Part shown: positions 21,938 through 32,661 of the stretch, piece by piece
How positions within the stretch are numbered: position 1 is the first letter of the stretch
How the letters are laid out: each line of letters opens with the position of its first letter
DNA from: Cryptomeria japonica
Taxonomy: Eukaryota > Streptophyta > Pinopsida > Cupressales > Cupressaceae
NCBI RefSeq assembly: GCF_030272615.1
Contig: NC_081405.1
Span: forward strand, 23,889,772 to 23,947,771
Length of the DNA stretch: 58,000 bases
Direction: 5' to 3'
The notes under the pieces: generated by a model
The model's database searches: none
Told to the model about the DNA's origin: nothing
What the model saw: the letters and a program-made list of their open reading frames with translations, nothing else
Translations under genes and position numbers: made by a program

Positions 21938-23560
21938 TGATGGGGTTTCACCTAGCCTGATCAACACTCCACCTAGTTGGTGTTGCTCAATTCCACCAAC
22001 TCATCAGGCCTAGTTGCACTTTAGACCTCAAAGTCCTTCTCAATCTCTTCTAGGGCTTGATTCTTGACCTTAATAAGGTGTTTTCTTCAGGTGTTTTGGT
22101 TAGGAACCCTATCAATTCACTGTGCTTCTCAGGTGCTCAATTCTGGCCTCTTGACTTCAACTTGCCAAAATGACCTCCAACTATTGTGAGATGATGAAGA
22201 GGTGTAGAGAGGTGTTATAACATGTTTTTAGTGCATTTGGGGTCCATTAGTGGTTTACAACCTTGAGGTTTCTTATCGATTTCAAATTCTTGCCTAGAAA
22301 AGGGCTACAAGGAATTAGGCCTAATTAGGCCTCCAAATCCGATTTTCTAGGGCTTGAGGGAAAATAATTCAAAGGAACCCCACACAAGTTTAGTTTTTAT
22401 TCAATAATTCACCCATCCCCAAAGTATTTTTTTGGTTTTATGCCCTGGTCTGACCATACAATGTGTGAACTCCAAAATGAGGGTTTTGAGGGTTTATAAG
22501 GCCTTTAACCGGTAGTGAATGAACAACTTGGGGTTTTGATTTTAAATTGATTTTTCAAGGATACTCCCTGCATATAAAAGTCTTCCCCAACCCCATGGAC
22601 CCCTCCAAACTCTGAAATGGTGATTTTGCACTCACCCCTGCACTTTACTCAATGTTTTCACCTCTTTTCCTCTAGCCGGGTTGCTCCTAGACTCGCCTAG
22701 AATGAGGTGATAGTCATTCTTTAAAACTTCTCCAGAATTTGAAACTTCATATGTATAATATACAAGATTTTTCCAACCATTTCCCAACTCATATTGTTGG
22801 CAGCATGTGTGGGACTCATGAAGCAACCATATTTACAAGAAAACTGCTATTTACAAGCCAAAACTGGTTGTTTACAAACTTGAACAAGATTACACCTATG
22901 TATATTATTTAAAAAGATCTAAAATGAACCAATAGTACAAAAACACACAAGAGTAACTCAATCCATTTTTGGATCAGTGGATTCAATCCATATTCTATTG
23001 CAAAATTGACTAAAACAAGCCAAAATGCTGCCAACAATATTGAAAATGAGTAGTTTCAGTTGTTGAGCTTACATCACACACTTCAAAAACCTTGGTAAAT
23101 GTGAAAGAGAGGGTATATATATTTTTCCCACATGTGGAGTCCTCCTAGGGCATTGGACAATCCCAAACTCCATCGCTAATAAATTTAGGACAAAAGTTGT
23201 CATGATAAGTTTTTGCAACTTTGCATTTTTGCACTTTTTGGTCTCTCCAACCTATGAGACCTATTCTAAGTCATCACATATGACTTTTCAAATGTTTCTA
23301 AGACCTATTTAACCCTCCCTAATGCTCATGCCAAGTTTTAACACTTTTGACCAATAAAAAGGTCAATTGGCTACTCAAACTCACTATTTACACAAAAAAT
23401 GAAAACCTAAGGAAAATGAACTCAACCTAGGCCTACATTGACACAAAATACTAACTCTTGGACCCTCTTAGAGTCCTTATTCATCACTGACTTGGATAGG
23501 GTTAGTACAAGCCAAAATTGTGAAAACTAGATTACCTAAGTCCTAGGTGCTCCTGCACTA
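21938..23560 (-). repeat. Solo LTR G (1,623 bp) inside F integrase
   Basis: This block has no counterpart in the other copia elements and separates two parts of the F integrase finger. It starts TGATGGGG; the far end reads GCTCCTGCACTA, so the minus-strand start is TAGTGCAGGAGCACCTAG, the same tip as D (TGGTGCAGGGGCACCTAG). The duplication is GACAA (21933-21937) and GATAA (23561-23565), one mismatch. It holds no coding signature, so I call it a solo LTR of a D-related family on the minus strand. Confidence 0.75.
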
Positions 23561-24758
23561 GATAAGGAAGTCAAGTGTTGTAAGAGGATTACCCTAACTT
23601 GTCAAACTAGATAGTGTGATATGCAAAGATTGTCAAATCAGTAAGATGACCTCTATTTCTTTCAAGAGCAAAAATTATATTTCTGAGAATGTTTTAAATT
23701 TGGTACATACTGATGTCTGTGGCCCTATGAGAAAAAAGGAGTTATTACGGTGATAGGTATTTCATGATCTTCACCGATGACTATTCTAAAATGATGTGGG
23801 TGAAATTTTTGAGAAAAAAATCATAAGCATTTAGTAAATTTATATCATTTAAGGCTCTGGTTGAGAAGGAAACCGATAAGAACTTGAAGTGTTTAAAATC
23901 AGACCAAGGAGGTGAATTCACATCTGATAAATTTATTAAGTATTGTGATGAATAAGGTATAAAGAGACAAATGTCTGCTCCAAGGACACCGCAAAAGAAT
24001 GGCATAGCAAAAAAGATGAACATAACAATAGTTGAAGCTGCAAGAACCATGTTATTACAGGTTGATGTATCCAAAATGTTTAGGACAGAAGCAATCAATA
24101 TTGTTGTACACACTTTAAACCATGTACTTTATAAAGAGGTAACAATAAGACACCTTATGAGCTATGGTATGGAAAAACTCCCCGTGTAAGTTATTTTAAA
24201 ATTTTTGGAAGTCAATTTTTTATTAAGAGAGATAACTACACTAAGAAATTTGATGCAAAATCTAATGAAGGAATTTTTCTTGGTTACTCTTCTAAGAGTA
24301 AAGCATATAAATGTTACAATAAGAGAACTAAGAAAATTGTTGAAAGTGCTAATGTAAAAGTTGATGATCTATCTGATAAGTTTGAAGGTACAAGAAGATC
24401 AGAGCCTAAAAAGGATGATAATGAGGAAAAGTTTGTGATCATTGAACTGGAAGAAAATAATAATGAAGATCTGACAAAGGTAGAATTAGATGCTCAACCG
24501 GTAAGTGATGACAGTGAGGAAGAAGATGAAGATCTTGATGCAGATAATGCAGAACTGACATAGGCAATACCTACATATGTTAGATTGAATCATTCACAAG
24601 AGAAGATAGTTGGTGATAAGAATGCAGGTGTGCAAACTAGGAGAAAGATCCATGAGAAATCATGTTTGATATCTACAATAGAACCCAAGATGGTTAAGGA
24701 AGCACTAAAGGATGATGATTGGGTGAATTCAATGAATGAAGAATTAGATTAAATTAAA
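23561..24758 (+). pseudogene. F: integrase core and linker
   Basis: The finger resumes with VVRGLP and CKDCQISKM. The core shows LVHTDVCGP, FTDDYSKMMWVKFL and CLKSDQGGEFTSDKF. The third catalytic position reads NGIAKKMN: Lys replaces the Glu of NGIAERRN found in A. Stops lie near 23735-23756, 23826 and 23953. After about 24190 the tail (SKAYKCYNKRTKKIVESANVKVDDL) and an acidic linker can be followed, with a frameshift near 24180 and stops near 24561 and 24750. Confidence 0.83.
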
Positions 24759-25560
24759 ATGAATCAGACATGGTCACTTGTTGCTAGACCGGAGGATAAG
24801 AATGTAACTAGAACAAAATGGGTCTTTAGGAATAAATTGGATGAAGAAGGAAGAATTGTAAGCAACAAGGCAAGGTTAGTTTGCAAAGGGTATGCTCAAG
24901 AAGAAGGTGAGGATTATGGTGAAACATTTGCACCTGTTGCTAGATTAGAAGGTGTAAGGATGCTGCTGACATTTGTTGCATATAATGGATTCAAAGTTCA
25001 TCAAATGGATGTCAAATCAGCCTTTCTATATGGGATTCTAGAAGAAGAAGTATACATTAAACAACCAGATGGATTTTCCTTGATTGATGATAAAGACATG
25101 GTGTGTAAATTGCATACAACACTATATGGTCTAAATTTGGCACTGAGAGCATGGTATGAGAGAATACATGCAAATTTGATCAAAATTAGATTCCAACGTA
25201 CCAGTGAGGACAACAACATTTATTTGAAGAATGATGGAGACAAGATGCTAATAGCATAAGTGTTTTTAGATGACATAATTTTTGGTGGAAATGATGATGT
25301 GTATGGATTTTGCTGATATAATGAAAAAGGAATTTGAAATATCTCTAATCAGTGAAATAAAGTTCTTTATTGGCTTACAAGTCCAACAACTGGGTGGTGG
25401 TATTTTTATTTGTCAGACCAAGTATATCAAAGAGGTGTTAAAGATATTCGACATGGAAGACTGCAAACCGATAGGAACATCGATGGTGATAAGCTGCAAG
25501 TTATCAAAGCAAGATGATTCCCTTGCTGTTAGTGAAAAAGAGTACAAATATATGATTGGA
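24759..25560 (+). pseudogene. F: reverse transcriptase
   Basis: It shows [53 protein letters not shown] and [19 protein letters not shown]. The conserved [10 protein letters not shown] word has decayed to [14 protein letters not shown] at 25257-25259 lies just before the catalytic box, which reads FLDD instead of YVDD. A frameshift near 25285 follows. The thumb (GLQVQQLGGGIFICQTKYIKE) is intact. Confidence 0.87.
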
Positions 25561-26214
25561 AAGCTACACTATATTGTTCATAGTAGACTGAGCATTTCTC
25601 ATGTTGTTGGATTAGTGGCTAGATTTCAAAAAGAGCCTAAGGAGAGTCTAATGGTGGTTGTGAAGAGAATTTTTTGGCAGCTCAAAGGCACAATAGACTA
25701 TGGTTTATGGTATCTCTATAAAGGAGATTTTACTTTGGATGACTTTACTGATGTTGATTGGGTAGGTAATGTGGATGATCGGAAAAGCACAACTGGTGAA
25801 GATTTTCTACTTGGAGGAATATTAGTAGCATGGATGAGTAAGAAATAAACTTGTGTTTCTCAATCTATACTTGAAGTAGAGTATGTAGCTGCATCCATGA
25901 ATTGCACACAGGCAATATGGATGAGACATGTGCTAGAAGGATTCAAGATAGATATGTCTGAACTAGTGACTATCTATTGTGATAATACAAGTGCAATAAA
26001 TATTTCTAAGAATCATGTACTTCATTCTAGAACCAAGCACATTGAATTGAAGTATCACTTCCTAAGGGAAAGAGTTTAAGAAAAAGAGGCGAAGATGGAA
26101 TATGTGAAGAGTAAACATAAATTAGCTGATATCTGTACTAATCCCTTACTGAAGGCTACCTTTGAGTTTCTTAGAGGTAAACTAGGGGTTAGACCCCTAC
26201 ACCAGAAGAACTAG
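25561..26214 (+). pseudogene. F: RNase H and pol end
   Basis: It contains KLHYIVHSRLSISHVVGLVA, the RNase H start FTDVDWVGNVDDRKSTTGE and the tail CDNTSAINISKNHVLHSRTK. Stops lie at 25846-25848 (before TCVSQS) and 26077-26079. The natural stop is TAG 26212-26214, after LGVRPLHQKN. The Ala of the usual DADW motif is Val here. Confidence 0.85.
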
Positions 26215-26622
26215 AATGATGGAGATCCATCAATCCTGTGGATTTCATGTTTATCTTTCACTAAGGATTGATGAAGGTGTAGGATACTCCTTTGGGGGAG
26301 AAAGTCTGATGTAAAGTTCTAATTTAATGCTTTATTATAATTTTTTTGATTTGTGTAGCAGAGATGATGGAAGAGGCAACAAAAAAATTGAAGAAAAGTA
26401 ATGCATTTACACCTTTGGAATTGTTGTCAAAGGGAAGAAGAAAATAAATTATTAGATATGGGAGAAGTTGAAGATCAGATATAGAGAAGAATTGGTTAAG
26501 GGGGAGATGACAAATGGAGGAGAACCAGTAGATGATGTGATACCAACCAACAAGTTTGAGATGATGATGTTACTCTAATTGTATACCTGATTGGTGTTTC
26601 CATCAATGCCAAAGGGGGATAT
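26215..26622 (+). other. F: 3' noncoding region with polypurine tracts
   Basis: There is no coding. Purine words occur at about 26292-26304, 26418-26440, 26496-26507 and 26608-26622. The last, in ATGCCAAAGGGGGATAT, touches the 3' LTR. Confidence 0.8.
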
Positions 26623-28329
26623 TTTTGGCATTTGGCATAACTAATGCAAATGATGTGATGCGGTTGAAGATGGATGGCTTCACTGGTAAAGGATAGAAGT
26701 CTATTTGTGATGAAGAGATTGAGATTCAATGATTAGATGACTTGATCAGTTATTTGTGTTGTTATTGATGGCAACTGATATCAAATTATGTTCCTGATGT
26801 TCCTGATGTTTTTTTGTCATCTAAGTGATTTGGTTTACTAGAAGACAGGGTTTATCGGCAATGAACTAAAGTCTGTGAAATAGGACTTTAACCGGTAAAG
26901 TAGATATGTTTTGATTGGATTTGATGATTGGTGATGATTGGTGATTTGTGGTTTGGATGGTGAAATTGTATCATGGAAAGGTGTATCTAACCAGAACCGA
27001 AACTTGTGAAGATTACCAGAAGGCGTGTTTCAAATTTCTGATGAAGTTTTGCTAAGTTTTTAGTAGGGTTTAAGACCGGTGAAGATATCATCAAACTGGT
27101 AATTATTTTTGTTATGACGGTGATAAAAAATGAGTCTACTTGAAGTTGGTAACATGACATAACCCACGTGAAAATATTGATTTCTTTTTTGGCGCGATTC
27201 AAGGAATAATTTCTTGGGAATCAGTGAAACGCTTAATAGAGTCTTTTATGGTTTTGACTTTGGTACAAATCGGATTTTTGTGATGGGTTATGATCAACCA
27301 CTGGTTGATATTGCATTGTAATTTTTTGTAATGATCTGTATATCGATCTGTGATGATCTTTTATGATTTGAATTGTAAATTCATTATGTAATTAGGGTTT
27401 AATGGCCGACCTAGTTGAGATGGCTATTTAGGATGGCACAGTTGATGTTTTTGATGTCACTGGTCTTAGAGAATGTGTTGAGCCATCTAAGTGAAGTGTG
27501 ATATATGCCTGAGAGTTGCAGAGTGTTGTGTGTAATTGGATCTGATCAAGAAAGTAGAGAAGTGAAAGTAACAAATCATTTTCTTACAATTGTTCCCTAA
27601 CAGTTGCAGCAGGTTAAATCCCTTAATTGGGTAGGTCCTTACAAGCCTTAAACATTTAAGTCCCCTAATAGGGAAGCTCTAAAAAGAGTGTTAAATCATG
27701 TCACAAGGTTGATCCTAATAGATCATCAAGCTCCTAACTGGGTTGATAGGCAAATCCCTTAACCAGGTGACTCCTAATAGGGTTTTCTCCTAACAGGGCG
27801 TATTGTAAGCTCCTAACAGAGCTAAGCTCCTAATAGGGCGTACTTCAAAAGAGTACAAATATTTGTGGGTGTCAACTCCCACCTTGGTTTTTCCCTATTT
27901 GGGTTTCCACATCAAAAACTTATGGTGTTCATGTGTGGAATGTTTTTCATGTGATGTTCTTGTTTATGTTTCATTTCATGCATTATTTTTGAGACACCTA
28001 TTATGATGTTTTATCAGAGGTTACCAGTACTGATAAGAGTTGATAGAGAAAAGTATTTGATTTGATAGATGAGGTTAATGAGTTGTTAAATTATCAAATC
28101 TATATGATTTCTTTGGTGGTGAAAGCACTGATTCATGTGCTAAATGATTTGATTAATGTGTTAAGCAAATCTGATAAAGATGTTATTAGATCATGATTAA
28201 AGAAGTTGAGATATTTGTTAAATGGTTTCAAATCTGATATAAGTTTGATTTTGGATTCAAAGTTTCAATTGGTCTTAATACTGATTCACCCCCTCTCTCG
28301 GTATTAACTCGATCCTCATAGGATTAACA
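26623..28329 (+). repeat. 3' LTR of F (1,707 bp)
   Basis: It aligns along its length with 18682-20384. The first bases are TTTTGGCATTTGGC, where the 5' copy keeps TGTTGG. It ends AGGATTAACA at 28329, followed by the TSD AAGGT. The phrase array is at about 27595-27860. Confidence 0.94.
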
Positions 28330-28830
28330 AAGGTATCCTTCTCCAACATTTTAGTAAAAATGTTTTCCACCTATTCTTTTGTAGAAATATACTCCAATGT
28401 GGCTTCCTTTTCTACAACAATATCTCTTAAAAAATGATATCGTATTGAGATATGTTTAGTTATTAAATGCATCACTGGATTCTTTAAAATGTTTATAGCA
28501 TTGGTATTATCACACATGATGGGAATAGCTTTATCATACATTACTCTAAGATTCTTAAGCATTTATTTTATCCACATAACTTGAGTGCAATAGGATTCTA
28601 CTGCAATGCATTCTACTTTTGCAATAGATAGTGATATTGAATCCCGCTTCTTACTTAACCAAGAAACTAACCCGTCTCCTAAGAAAAATGCACCTCCACT
28701 TGTTCTTTTCTTATCATCAATAATTCTAGCCCAATCAACATTTGTGTATGATTTTACAATGAAATCTCCATTCTTCTTATACCAAACACCAAAATTTGGG
28801 GTTCCTTTTTAAGTACTTGAAAATCCTCTT
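28330..28830 (-). pseudogene. H: RNase H and pol tail
   Basis: Read leftward it gives TPNFGVWYKKNGDF, the RNase H start SYTNVDWARIIDDKKRTSGG, LVSWLSKKRDSISLS and MCDNTNAINILKNPVMH. It ends with a stop (TAG, about 28367-28370) and the tail IFTKMLEKD, where F interrupts. The Asp-Ala-Asp-Trp motif reads NVDW, so the first catalytic Asp is Asn. Other stops occur before 28562. Confidence 0.85.
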
Positions 28831-30050
28831 CACTGCTTGATCGTGTGATTGCTTTGGATTAGCTTGACATCTTCAAACTAAACAAATGTCTTGCATAATA
28901 TATGGTCTAGAGGTGGTTAAATATAGCAGTCCTCCAATCAGGGATCTATAATTCTTCTAATCAACTTCTAGACAACCAAAGGGGTTGCAATTGGTTTACA
29001 GTTCTCCATTTCAAAATTCTTTAGCATCTCTTTGACATATTTGGTTTGAGAATTTTTTTTTATCTTTTAACTATGTAACTTCTAAACCAAGAAATAAAGA
29101 CAACTCACTAATTATTGACATCTCAAATTCCTTTTGCATCTCTTTTACAAACTCCTTACATAAATCATCATTTCCTCCAAACATAATCATCAACATAAAC
29201 AAAAACAATCAATAGCTTGTTACCTTCAACTTTAATGCAAATATTATTATGAATCGTACCTGTTCTAAATTTTTTTTGTAACAAATATCTATCTAATCTA
29301 GCATACCAAGCCCTAGGTGCTTGTTTGAGTCCATAAAAAGCCTTCTTCAATACACAAACCATATCCAGATCTTTTGATAGTTTGAATCCACATGATCGTT
29401 CAACATATACCTCTTCTTCAAGTTGACTTAAAATCCATTTGACATACCTTAAAGTTCTTATAAGAAAAAAAGAAAGAAACATTCTTATAGCTTCCATCCT
29501 AGCTACTAGAGAAATTTTTTCCTCAAATTCAATACCTTTAACCTATAAATAGCCTTTACATACTAATCTTGCCTTGTTTCTTGTGACTTGTCCTTGTTCA
29601 TTCAACTTGTTCCGAGACACCTACTTAGTTCTTATCATAGTTTTGTCCATTGGTTGGGTACCAATTCTCGTATTTGATTTTTCTATATTGGATTCAATTC
29701 TTCTTCCATTGCCTTTACCTAACTTTCTTCTCTTCTAGCTTCCTCATAAGATTTTGGTTCAACTAGTGAAAGAAAATAATTATTAGCTTTCTCATTGGCT
29801 TTTACAACTTTTCTTTTTGTCTGAACACCTTTATTTTTATCTCCAATAATATGATCTTCTGAATGACTCCTTTGCACATATTTTGTTGGAGTCTTGGAGA
29901 CTTGCTCAGGTTCTTTTTCTTCTTCTTCTTCATTTGTCTCTTTTACACTGTATTCTTCCGGATCAATCTTCTCTTCTAACAACTGGAATAATCTCAAATT
30001 CAGTCTCTAGTTCAAATTCAGAGGTAGGCTGACCCCATTATTGACAAAAT
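28831..30050 (-). pseudogene. H: reverse transcriptase and preceding linker
   Basis: The linker at 29997-29719 is acidic (EETNEEEEEK-like) and ends in KSYEEARREE. RT then decays: stops and frameshifts fill 29718-29500, and the word usually reading VKSAFLNG is lost around 29440. From 29497 it is open again with ELEEEVYVE-like residues, [19 protein letters not shown] and an intact catalytic YVDD at 29186-29197. Several stops and frameshifts lie between 29168 and 28831, where the thumb residues TKYVKEMLKNFEMENCKPI can still be followed. Confidence 0.82.
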
Positions 30051-31066
30051 TTTACATTTGCACTTTCTACTATCTTTTTTAGTTTGTAACATTGGCATGG
30101 CTTGTTGTATGTAGCATATCCAAAAAATATCCCTTCATTTTCTTTGGTATCAAACTTTCCTAAATCATCTTCATCTCTCCTGATGTAGCGCTTACTTCAA
30201 AGTTTTTTGAAAAACTTCATAGTAGGAGGTCTTCCATTCCAAAGTTCATAGAGTGTCTTAGTATGATTTACTCTTATTTTAACACTGTTGAGAATATAGA
30301 CAACAATATGCAAAGCTTCTTTCCAATATGCATTAGCCATTCTAGCATCTTTCAAAATAGTTCTACCCATATCAATAATATCCCTCTTCTTTCTTTCTAC
30401 AACACCATTTTGCTGAGGGGTTCTTGGGGCAAAAAAATACCTTCTAATTCCATGTTTTTCACAAAAGATATCAAATTTATTTGAAGTAAACTCTCCTCCT
30501 CTATCAAATCTGAAACAATTAATTTTGGTATCTACTTTATTTTCATCCATAGACTTGAACACTTTAAACTTTTCAAAAGCTTCAGATTTTTCTTTCAAGA
30601 ATGTAACCCATGTCATCCTCGAGTAATCATAAATAAGTAGCATAAATTACCTTTCTCCATTGAATCCATTTGTCCTTGTAGGTCTGCAAAGATCATTGTG
30701 AATCATCTCTAAGATTTTAGTAGTAGAATATTCCTTGTTCTTGAATCTCCTCTTCATTTGTTTTCCTATTTGACATTCCATGTACACAAAATCAGTAGGT
30801 TTGATAATTCTTGGTAAATCTCTCATCGTCTTAGTGGTATTGATCTTTAGAATGTTATCAAAATTGACATGTCCCATCCTTTTATGCCACAACCAACATT
30901 CATTTCTTTGTGCTAGTAAACATATGCTCCTACTCTTATCCTTTATAAAGTAGACATTTCTTTTTGTTCTAATACCTTCTACAATCAATCTTCCAGACTT
31001 TCTTTTTCTAATTACACATCCAGACTTACTAAATAAGACTTCATAACCTTTATTGTACATTTTCAT
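30051..31066 (-). pseudogene. H: integrase
   Basis: HHCC finger: WLWHKRMGHVNFDN ... YMECQIGKQ (about 30900-30770). Core: MIHNDLCRPTRTNG, DYSRMTWVTFLKEKSEAF, CFRFDRGGEFTSNKF and APRTPQQNGVVERKKR, so all three acidic positions are kept. A TAA near 30644-30646 separates finger and core. The tail GYATYNKPCQCYKL and VESANVKF continues past a stop at 30194-30196. Confidence 0.87.
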
Positions 31067-31477
31067 AACACAACAGATTATGTCTCAAACCTTCAACATA
31101 ATATTTCTCAAGATTAATGAACTTCTCTTTATCACCGTTCATATGATTTGAGCATCCAGAGTCAATGATCCAATCTTTTAGTTCTACTTTACTCCTTCCA
31201 GTCTTTTGAACATTTGCTTCTTCTTTTCTTCTATATCCAGAAACAAAGATTCTTCATTTGAGTCATCACTGTATTCAACTTCGTATGAATGTGTCTCCAT
31301 AGAACATAGGCTCCTTTTTCCTTTATCTCTATCATTTGTCCTTTTCTTTATATCATATATTTTGTATCTACTCTTTTTCTCATCATCATTAGATATTTTA
31401 TAATCTTCCTTATACATGCATTTAGAAGCATAATGACAAATTCTTCCACAATTAAAGCATTTTAAAGGGCAGCTCAC
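31067..31477 (-). pseudogene. H: zinc knuckle and shortened protease
   Basis: A complete CCHC knuckle, CFNCGRICHYASKC, lies at about 31460-31415. A lysine-rich and acidic spacer follows, then the protease word DWIIDSGCSNHM at about 31180-31145. Right after it the residues for the next 40-50 positions are missing: FINLEKY joins almost directly to YVEGLRHNLL. This is an internal deletion compared with A and C, which would remove much of the protease. Confidence 0.8.
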
Positions 31478-31497
31478 CTTTGTATTTTCTAGTTACT

Positions 31498-32034
31498 CTA
31501 TTCAAACTTCTCCCAAAGTTTTCTTAAATCATCCACATTTTCAATTGCGTCTGGTTCTTCTTCAATTATCTTTGAAACATTCAATACAACCTCTTTTCTT
31601 TCTCTTTTGACATCTTCCATCTCTGATATTTTGAAGACATATACTGATCCAAGGAATTGATAAATTGTATACTTATCTAAATCATGACATTCTTCAATAC
31701 CAGACTTCTTAGGCTTATAGGGTTTAGGTAGAGTAAGCAATATCTTTCTCACATCATCACCTTCATCTATCTTTCCACCAACACATCTGTTAGCATTCAC
31801 AATCTCATTTACCTTGTGTATGTTACAATTTTCAACACCTTCATCATCACCCATCTTTAGATATTCATATTTATGTTTTAGATTCATTATCTTAGCTTTC
31901 TTTGTATTAGGATCTCCCTCATATGCTTGACTTAACTTGTTCCAGACTTCCTTTTCTTCTTTCAATCCGCTAACCTTGCCAAATTGTGCATCACTCAAGC
32001 AACTAGTAATTATTGTTAGTCTTTGCATTATTCT
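31498..32034 (-). pseudogene. H: gag, N-terminus cut by K
   Basis: Copia Gag words are visible: QRLTIITSCLSDAQFGKV, EKEVWNKLSQAYEGD, KAKIMNLKHKYEYLKM and LRKLWEKFE. The first 80-100 residues expected for the family are absent because K starts at 32035. The Met that now opens the frame, at 32041-32043, lies inside the K LTR and is an artefact of the junction. The frame ends at a stop just left of 31498. Confidence 0.85.
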
Positions 32035-32064
32035 TGTAGACACCTAAAATTATCCTATCATAAG

Positions 32065-32082
32065 TATATATATATATATATA
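32065..32082. repeat. TA microsatellite
   Basis: Nine TA units in a row lie near the start of the K LTR. Confidence 0.9.
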
Positions 32083-32339
32083 TTTAATTAATTCATTATC
32101 CTCTTTTGGCCTTTCCTATTTAAATAAATATTTTTATTTATTTAATTGGTCTCACTTCTATTAATTAAATAAATGTTTATTTATTTAATTAATTCATTAG
32201 TCTTTCCCTCAATGACACATGTCATTTATCTTACCTACCCCCTTCATATTTTATTTTTTCCTCTACCTACCCTTTAATCCTAGCTAACCATTTATCCTTT
32301 CACCTCTTAATCTTATCCCTCCATTTTCTAAAGTGTCTT

Positions 32340-32349
32340 CTATATAAGA
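32340..32349 (+). promoter_or_regulatory. TATA box in K LTR
   Basis: CTATATAAGA is followed about 30-50 bases later by a mixed, less AT-rich stretch. Position and context fit the core promoter of an LTR. Confidence 0.65.
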
Positions 32350-32661
32350 TGATTATTTCATCCTTTCAATCTTAATCTTAATGCGTATATCAAGCCCTCA
32401 AGCAATCAAGCGACTCTACAACCACAATACACTCTTTGTTGAGCTCTTGTACACATACAAAATATGAGAGAAAATATATCAAACAAGATCAATGGAGATC
32501 AAAGCCTACTTGACATGTGAATGGTATTATTGTTTTATTTGCATGTTCTTAAGTTTCTTCATTGGTGTATGGTGAATGTTTTATTGTGGAACTAGGGTTT
32601 GTTGTGGTTGGATCTTTGTGGTTTTGAAATATTTTATCATCACCATTTTTCACTCTATACA

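Larger units (their letters stand above)
18682..28329 (+). mobile_element. Element F, Ty1/copia retrotransposon with nested solo LTR G
   Basis: It has two 1.7-kb LTRs, a primer-binding site, gag-pol in copia order and a polypurine tract. A perfect TSD AAGGT lies at 18677-18681 and 28330-28334. It is inserted in the last pol codons of H, on the opposite strand. Its coding region is more damaged than those of A and C: many stops, frameshifts, loss of the catalytic integrase Glu and a 1.6-kb insertion G. Confidence 0.94.
6956..32034 (-). mobile_element. Element H, outer Ty1/copia retrotransposon, split by B, F and K
   Basis: H reads from right to left. Its pieces are 32034-28330 (gag to RNase H), 18681-17772 (last pol codons and 3' noncoding) and 7224-6956. 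The pieces join at target-site duplications of the younger elements: AAGGT flanks F, and TACAT/TACAC flanks B. The pol tail motif is split between 28330 and 18681 by F, which proves that both sides were once one gene. Its 5' end is cut at 32034 by the start of K; the rest should lie beyond the window. I could not identify its LTRs. The coding parts carry many stops and at least one internal deletion, so H is the oldest layer. Confidence 0.82.
32035..32661 (+). repeat. 5' LTR of K (about 627 bp)
   Basis: It starts TGTAGACACC. The proposed end is ...CTCTATACA at 32661, three bases before TGGAACACTCGGTGGGA, which has the form of a primer-binding site; I could not assign the tRNA. A TA repeat lies at 32065-32082, several TTTATTTATTTAATT words at about 32080-32195 and a TATA box at 32340. 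No second copy is in the window, so the right end is an estimate. Confidence 0.6.
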
